Shown here piece by piece: positions 60,864-64,000 of a stretch of DNA of 64,000 bases. Position 1 is the first letter of the stretch; every line of letters begins with the position of its first letter. The DNA is from Sipunculus nudus (taxonomy: Eukaryota; Annelida; Sipuncula; Golfingiida; Sipunculidae). The translations under genes were made by a program, and so were the position numbers. The notes beneath the pieces were generated by a model. That model worked only from the letters and a program-made list of their open reading frames with translations, made no database searches and was not told the DNA's origin. Location of the stretch: assembly GCA_026874595.1 (NCBI GenBank), contig CM049315.1:73670401-73734400 (forward strand), in the 5' to 3' direction.

Positions 60864-62060
60864 ATTGGTTTCAACGGGAAGAAAATTTTACCCTAGTGGC
60901 CACCGACCTGTATAATCATTTTATAATATAACGATGAAAATTGTATACACGCATTGCATTTTCAAGAGCATTAAAACCATTACAAATAATAGTTGCACAA
61001 AAAAATATGATCTAAATAGGTTCGTGGAATCCGTTTCTCGTTGATCCAGAATAATCGATTTGATTTATTTTCAAGTTCCTGGAATTCGTTTGTAACGAAT
61101 TTGCACATATCTAGATATGAAACTTTTTTTGTAAAGACAAAAGCGGACCGGGAAGGGGGGGGTGGGGGGCGGTGGTCCTCCTTCTTTCAGCTGCCAAAGC
61201 CTGTTGTTCTCCTTGGGTTGACCCCTCGCGTGTACATACGCTGGTGTTGGGTAGAATAAATCCAGTATCACGTATTTCATTTGAACGATCACACACCAGT
61301 ACGGGTATACTTTCTCTCCAGGGCATTGAAATTAACAACACTCTCCGGACTCGTCTTGTACATTTCAGTGTCACAGCTGTCTTGCTACTCGCTCCTGTTT
61401 TCAAGGTTTACATAGAAATTGAATTTTCAGAGTTTATGAAGGTTGTAACTCCTACACGCATCCTTGAAAATATAGTGGACTTCTATTTAAGAAAGATGTA
61501 AGGAATTCTGAATATTTACAAATAATAATAATAATAATTTTAATAATAGTAGTAATAAAAATAATTATAATAATAATTATAATAGTAATAATAATAATTG
61601 GTACCGTTATATTAGGAATGACCTAGCTGATCCCGAAAGGTTTATCCTTTAACATGTACATATATACCATGCAAACTAAATACCGGAACCTGAGCCGCAA
61701 TCCCATTTGACAATGTCCCTATCAAACATACACTCATATGTATACTTGTTTCATTGTTTTACTGCTGTTTTTCATTATATTATTGATATTATATAACAAA
61801 GCGGAAAGGTTAAGGGACATTTGAAATGAAGACACATGGGAAGATGGATTTGTATCCGATATTGAAATTAATTTAACAGCGAGTACCTGACGGTGATCAC
61901 GTTGTTGTACTTGTTGACTAGAGCTCTCCGCTAAAAGTGGAGTATGGGCATCATGAAACTGACATTGTGTTTCAAGAAAATAAAACTAGCGATAGATATA
62001 TTTAGCCTTTGATCAAATGCATCAAGCACATAGATAAAAATGAATGAAATGGAAACATTT
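60864..62060. other. No recognised gene; family B copy
   Basis: The stretch holds family B copy 2 (61262-61385), a poly-G run at about 61156-61170 and a (TAA)n-like tract near 61525-61600. The 109-codon frame at 61172-61501 is composed largely of the family B repeat and has no other support. Confidence 0.45.
61262..61385 (+). repeat. Family B small repeat, copy 2
   Basis: Reverse complement of 29690-29815, with GATCACACACCAGTACGGGTA, GGGCATTGAAATTAACAACA and CATTTCAGTGTCACAGCTG. It is closer to copy 1 than to copy 3. Confidence 0.7.
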
Positions 62061-62067
62061 TCCAAGA

Positions 62068-62433
62068 TCAGCGATACAAATATGTAAACTTTTTTTCTTT
62101 ATCCATGGAATGAATATTACTGCCACAGAAGTTGTGCAAAAGATATGAAATTATACTCGTCATGTAGCTCATGCATCTCAATCGGTAACACATATATACA
62201 GCATATAAAGCCATTATTATTATACTCCACTTGTTCAATAGAATCAAAAAGGGAACGTCGAGCACCAGTGTTTCATAGTGGCGTATAGGTACAGGTAACG
62301 TATCCATCTGTACTGCCCGCGCCTCAGACTCTTTAACTGTTAAATTCAGATGTTTTACTGATATATGATCATGCATAATATTAGGTAGACACGCTATCCT
62401 CACCTGTCGGTTTATTTGTTTGGCCATTGCCAT
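62068..62433 (-). CDS. Hypothetical open frame, 121 codons
   Basis: The frame starts with ATG at 62433 (MAMAKQINRQVRIACLPNIM). It has a polar N-terminal half with HLNLTVKESEARAVQM and one hydrophobic stretch, WSIIIMALYAVYMCYRL, that could be a membrane helix. No family is recognised, there is no splice or promoter evidence, and the length is within chance for an AT-rich region. It is listed because it is the longest simple ATG frame in the last 10 kb. Confidence 0.15.
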   Translation of the reverse strand: MAMAKQINRQVRIACLPNIMHDHISVKHLNLTVKESEARAVQMDTLPVPIRHYETLVLDVPFLILLNKWSIIIMALYAVYMCYRLRCMSYMTSIISYLLHNFCGSNIHSMDKEKKFTYLYR

Positions 62434-62502
62434 TTTTTTACATTTGTGATATGCCGTGATAGGACGATTTTAATATATTGAAAAGAAAAAGTATTTGTTC
62501 TG

Positions 62503-62507
<5 letters not shown>

Positions 62508-62581
<74 letters not shown>
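62508..62581. repeat. (CT)n-(CA)n-(TA)n compound microsatellite
   Basis: (CT)n at about 62508-62534, a short CA run, then alternating TA at 62548-62581. Confidence 0.9.
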
Positions 62582-62584
<3 letters not shown>

Positions 62585-63124
62585 CCTATTTATTTATGTG
62601 TTATTGATCAGAAAATAGACAGATATATAGGAGACATATTTAATGGAAGAAGACAGGGGGGGGGACATTTTCATTTTGTATTATATAATGTGTTTGCAGC
62701 GTGAGTGCATGTGACAGGTGTCTTTATACATACGATAAAGCTTACGTTATATATACATTTTACAGGAAGTCAATGCAGTAAAAAAACAAAACAGGGCTAG
62801 CAAAACAGGAATGTTTTTAGTGTCAAAATAAAATCAAATTAAACCATATCGCTCAGTGGGTCAAAACAAAAATGTGTTAATGTTTATTTTTTCTTGGATT
62901 CAGAATATTTTTATGGTGTATAAGTTCGTGGGATCCGTCTGTAAACAAAATAAAAAAAAAAAAATAGATAAAAAATGCGAAAAGCTGTAAGTATTAACGC
63001 CTTCTTGCCTTAATTAATGTTAGGTCAGTGCCAGGTATATGGTTAAGGACATATATAAAGTGAGATATGGAAAACGGTACACTCAGTTTATGTGTGCATG
63101 CACTAGTGTGGTGTATATTCAGGG

Positions 63125-63240
63125 TCACTCGGTTCATTCGACCGATCTCACTCCAGTACAGGTGTATCTAGGGCACTGAAATTTACAACACTCATCGAAC
63201 ACGGCTTGTACATTTCGGTGTCACAGCTGGTCTTGTTTAC
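63125..63240 (+). repeat. Family B small repeat, copy 3
   Basis: Aligned with 61262-61385 through CCAGTACAGGTGTATCTAGG, GCACTGAAATTTACAACACT and TTGTACATTTCGGTGTCACA. Divergence is about 20 percent by eye. Confidence 0.65.
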
Positions 63241-63334
63241 TCGATCCTGCTTGGTAAAACTAAATGTTCACTTGAAAGTTGAATTTAAAAGAGTTTATGG
63301 GGGTAGTACGGTGTCTGATTTAGGACACAGAAAA

Positions 63335-63530
63335 AAAAAATATTTATCTCGTGATCTCGAGATAACATCACGAGATCTCGACAAAGTTTCGCAAAAAAAA
63401 AAAAAATTTAGGAAGCAAAAAAAAATTTTTTTAGGAAGCAAAAAAAATTTTTTGGAAGCAAAAAAAAAATTTAGGAAGCATAAAATAAAATTTTATGAAG
63501 CAAAAAAAAAAAAATTATGAAGAAACCCCG
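63335..63530. repeat. Palindromic ATCTCG block followed by A-rich tandem repeat
   Basis: 63346-63385 holds ATCTCGTGATCTCGAGAT and ATCACGAGATCTCGAC, which are nearly mutual complements. Next come about five units of A(n)ATTT(n)AGGAAGC, each about 20-30 bases. The Lys-rich open frame here (63206-63520) is the translation of the poly-A units. Confidence 0.8.
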
Positions 63531-64000
63531 GCTGGTAATGGGTCTTATAACGCCACTTTGACGTATTAACATTTTATCTACAGGCTACTTGTATACAAGG
63601 CACTTGAGAAAATGTTAACATACAGATAAAAACATGTAACCGAGTTATTGAAAGATCACTAGTTGATATTCGTTAGAGCATGTGAAGCAATGCAGTATTT
63701 GTCATTTACAGAAATCTGTACTCTCTGAATTGAAGCCCCCCCCCCCCCCCCCCCGACCCATATTGTAAAAAACACGTGGATATAGACAAAGACACCGCCT
63801 TTACCCATGGGATTGGCTCATTTTAATGTAAGGTTTAATAGATTATGTTTACCTAGATTTTGTTTATGATTACCTTCACTTCTTTGTTATGTATATGCAG
63901 AGTTAGCCGGTATTACAAAGATTCTATAAATAAGGCAGGTGAATAGCAACTTTTAGACCAAAGCAGAGCATTTTGCTGAAGAAAAATCATGATGAGAGAT

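Noticed and set aside
61172-61501. 109-codon open frame
   Set aside because: Mostly the family B repeat, with no independent coding support.
62068-62433. 121-codon minus-strand frame as a confident membrane protein
   Set aside because: It has one possible helix only, and length and composition are within chance. It is kept as a low-confidence feature only.
63206-63520. Lys-rich protein with repeats
   Set aside because: It is the translation of A-rich tandem units with no ATG-based gene structure.

Overview
The window looks like a repeat-rich, AT-rich stretch of an animal nuclear genome, most likely a marine lophotrochozoan such as a mollusc. That placement is an inference. It rests on intron-containing genes with GT-AG boundaries, many (TA)n tracts and poly-G/C runs, tRNA-derived SINEs, and Gmr1-like and DIRS-like retroelements. 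No bacterial operons, CRISPR arrays or phage modules are present.

Two cellular genes can be supported. (1) A monocarboxylate-transporter-like (SLC16) gene on the + strand has four exons at 2601-2714, 3006-3149, 3467-4462 and 6148-6311. The first-helix exon lies outside the window and the last exon ends in a stop codon. (2) A rhodopsin-like GPCR fragment covering helices 3-7 lies at 43485-44151 (+) and carries one apparent frameshift.

Most of the rest is mobile DNA and its remains. Two solo LTRs of one family lie at 433-1205 (-) and 32425-33123 (+). Two damaged copies of a Ty3-type retrotransposon with integrase upstream of reverse transcriptase (Gmr1-like order) lie at about 12.1-13.85 kb and 50.6-55.3 kb. 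A DIRS/Ngaro-like RT-RNase H remnant lies at 9.6-10.8 kb and a LINE ORF2 tail at 48.8 kb. There are three elements bounded by terminal inverted repeats: 25423-27382 (flanked by TAA), 33256-38911 (ends CACTG, many subterminal repeats, gene-like exons inside) and 58254-60859 (flanked by TATA). Two tRNA-derived SINE-like units and several small dispersed repeat families are also present.

Three larger structures stand out. Two diverged copies of a 4.25-kb sequence lie head-to-head at 13880-18153 and 39137-43388, with a 21-kb spacer between them. A 36-bp minisatellite at 30712-32115 has exactly 39 in-phase units and stays open in two frames. A four-copy repeat family lies at 19.8-21.4, 22.1-24.5, 38.0-38.4 and 50.0-50.6 kb. 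Coordinates of repeat edges were found by eye and are approximate to within tens of bases unless a junction base is given.
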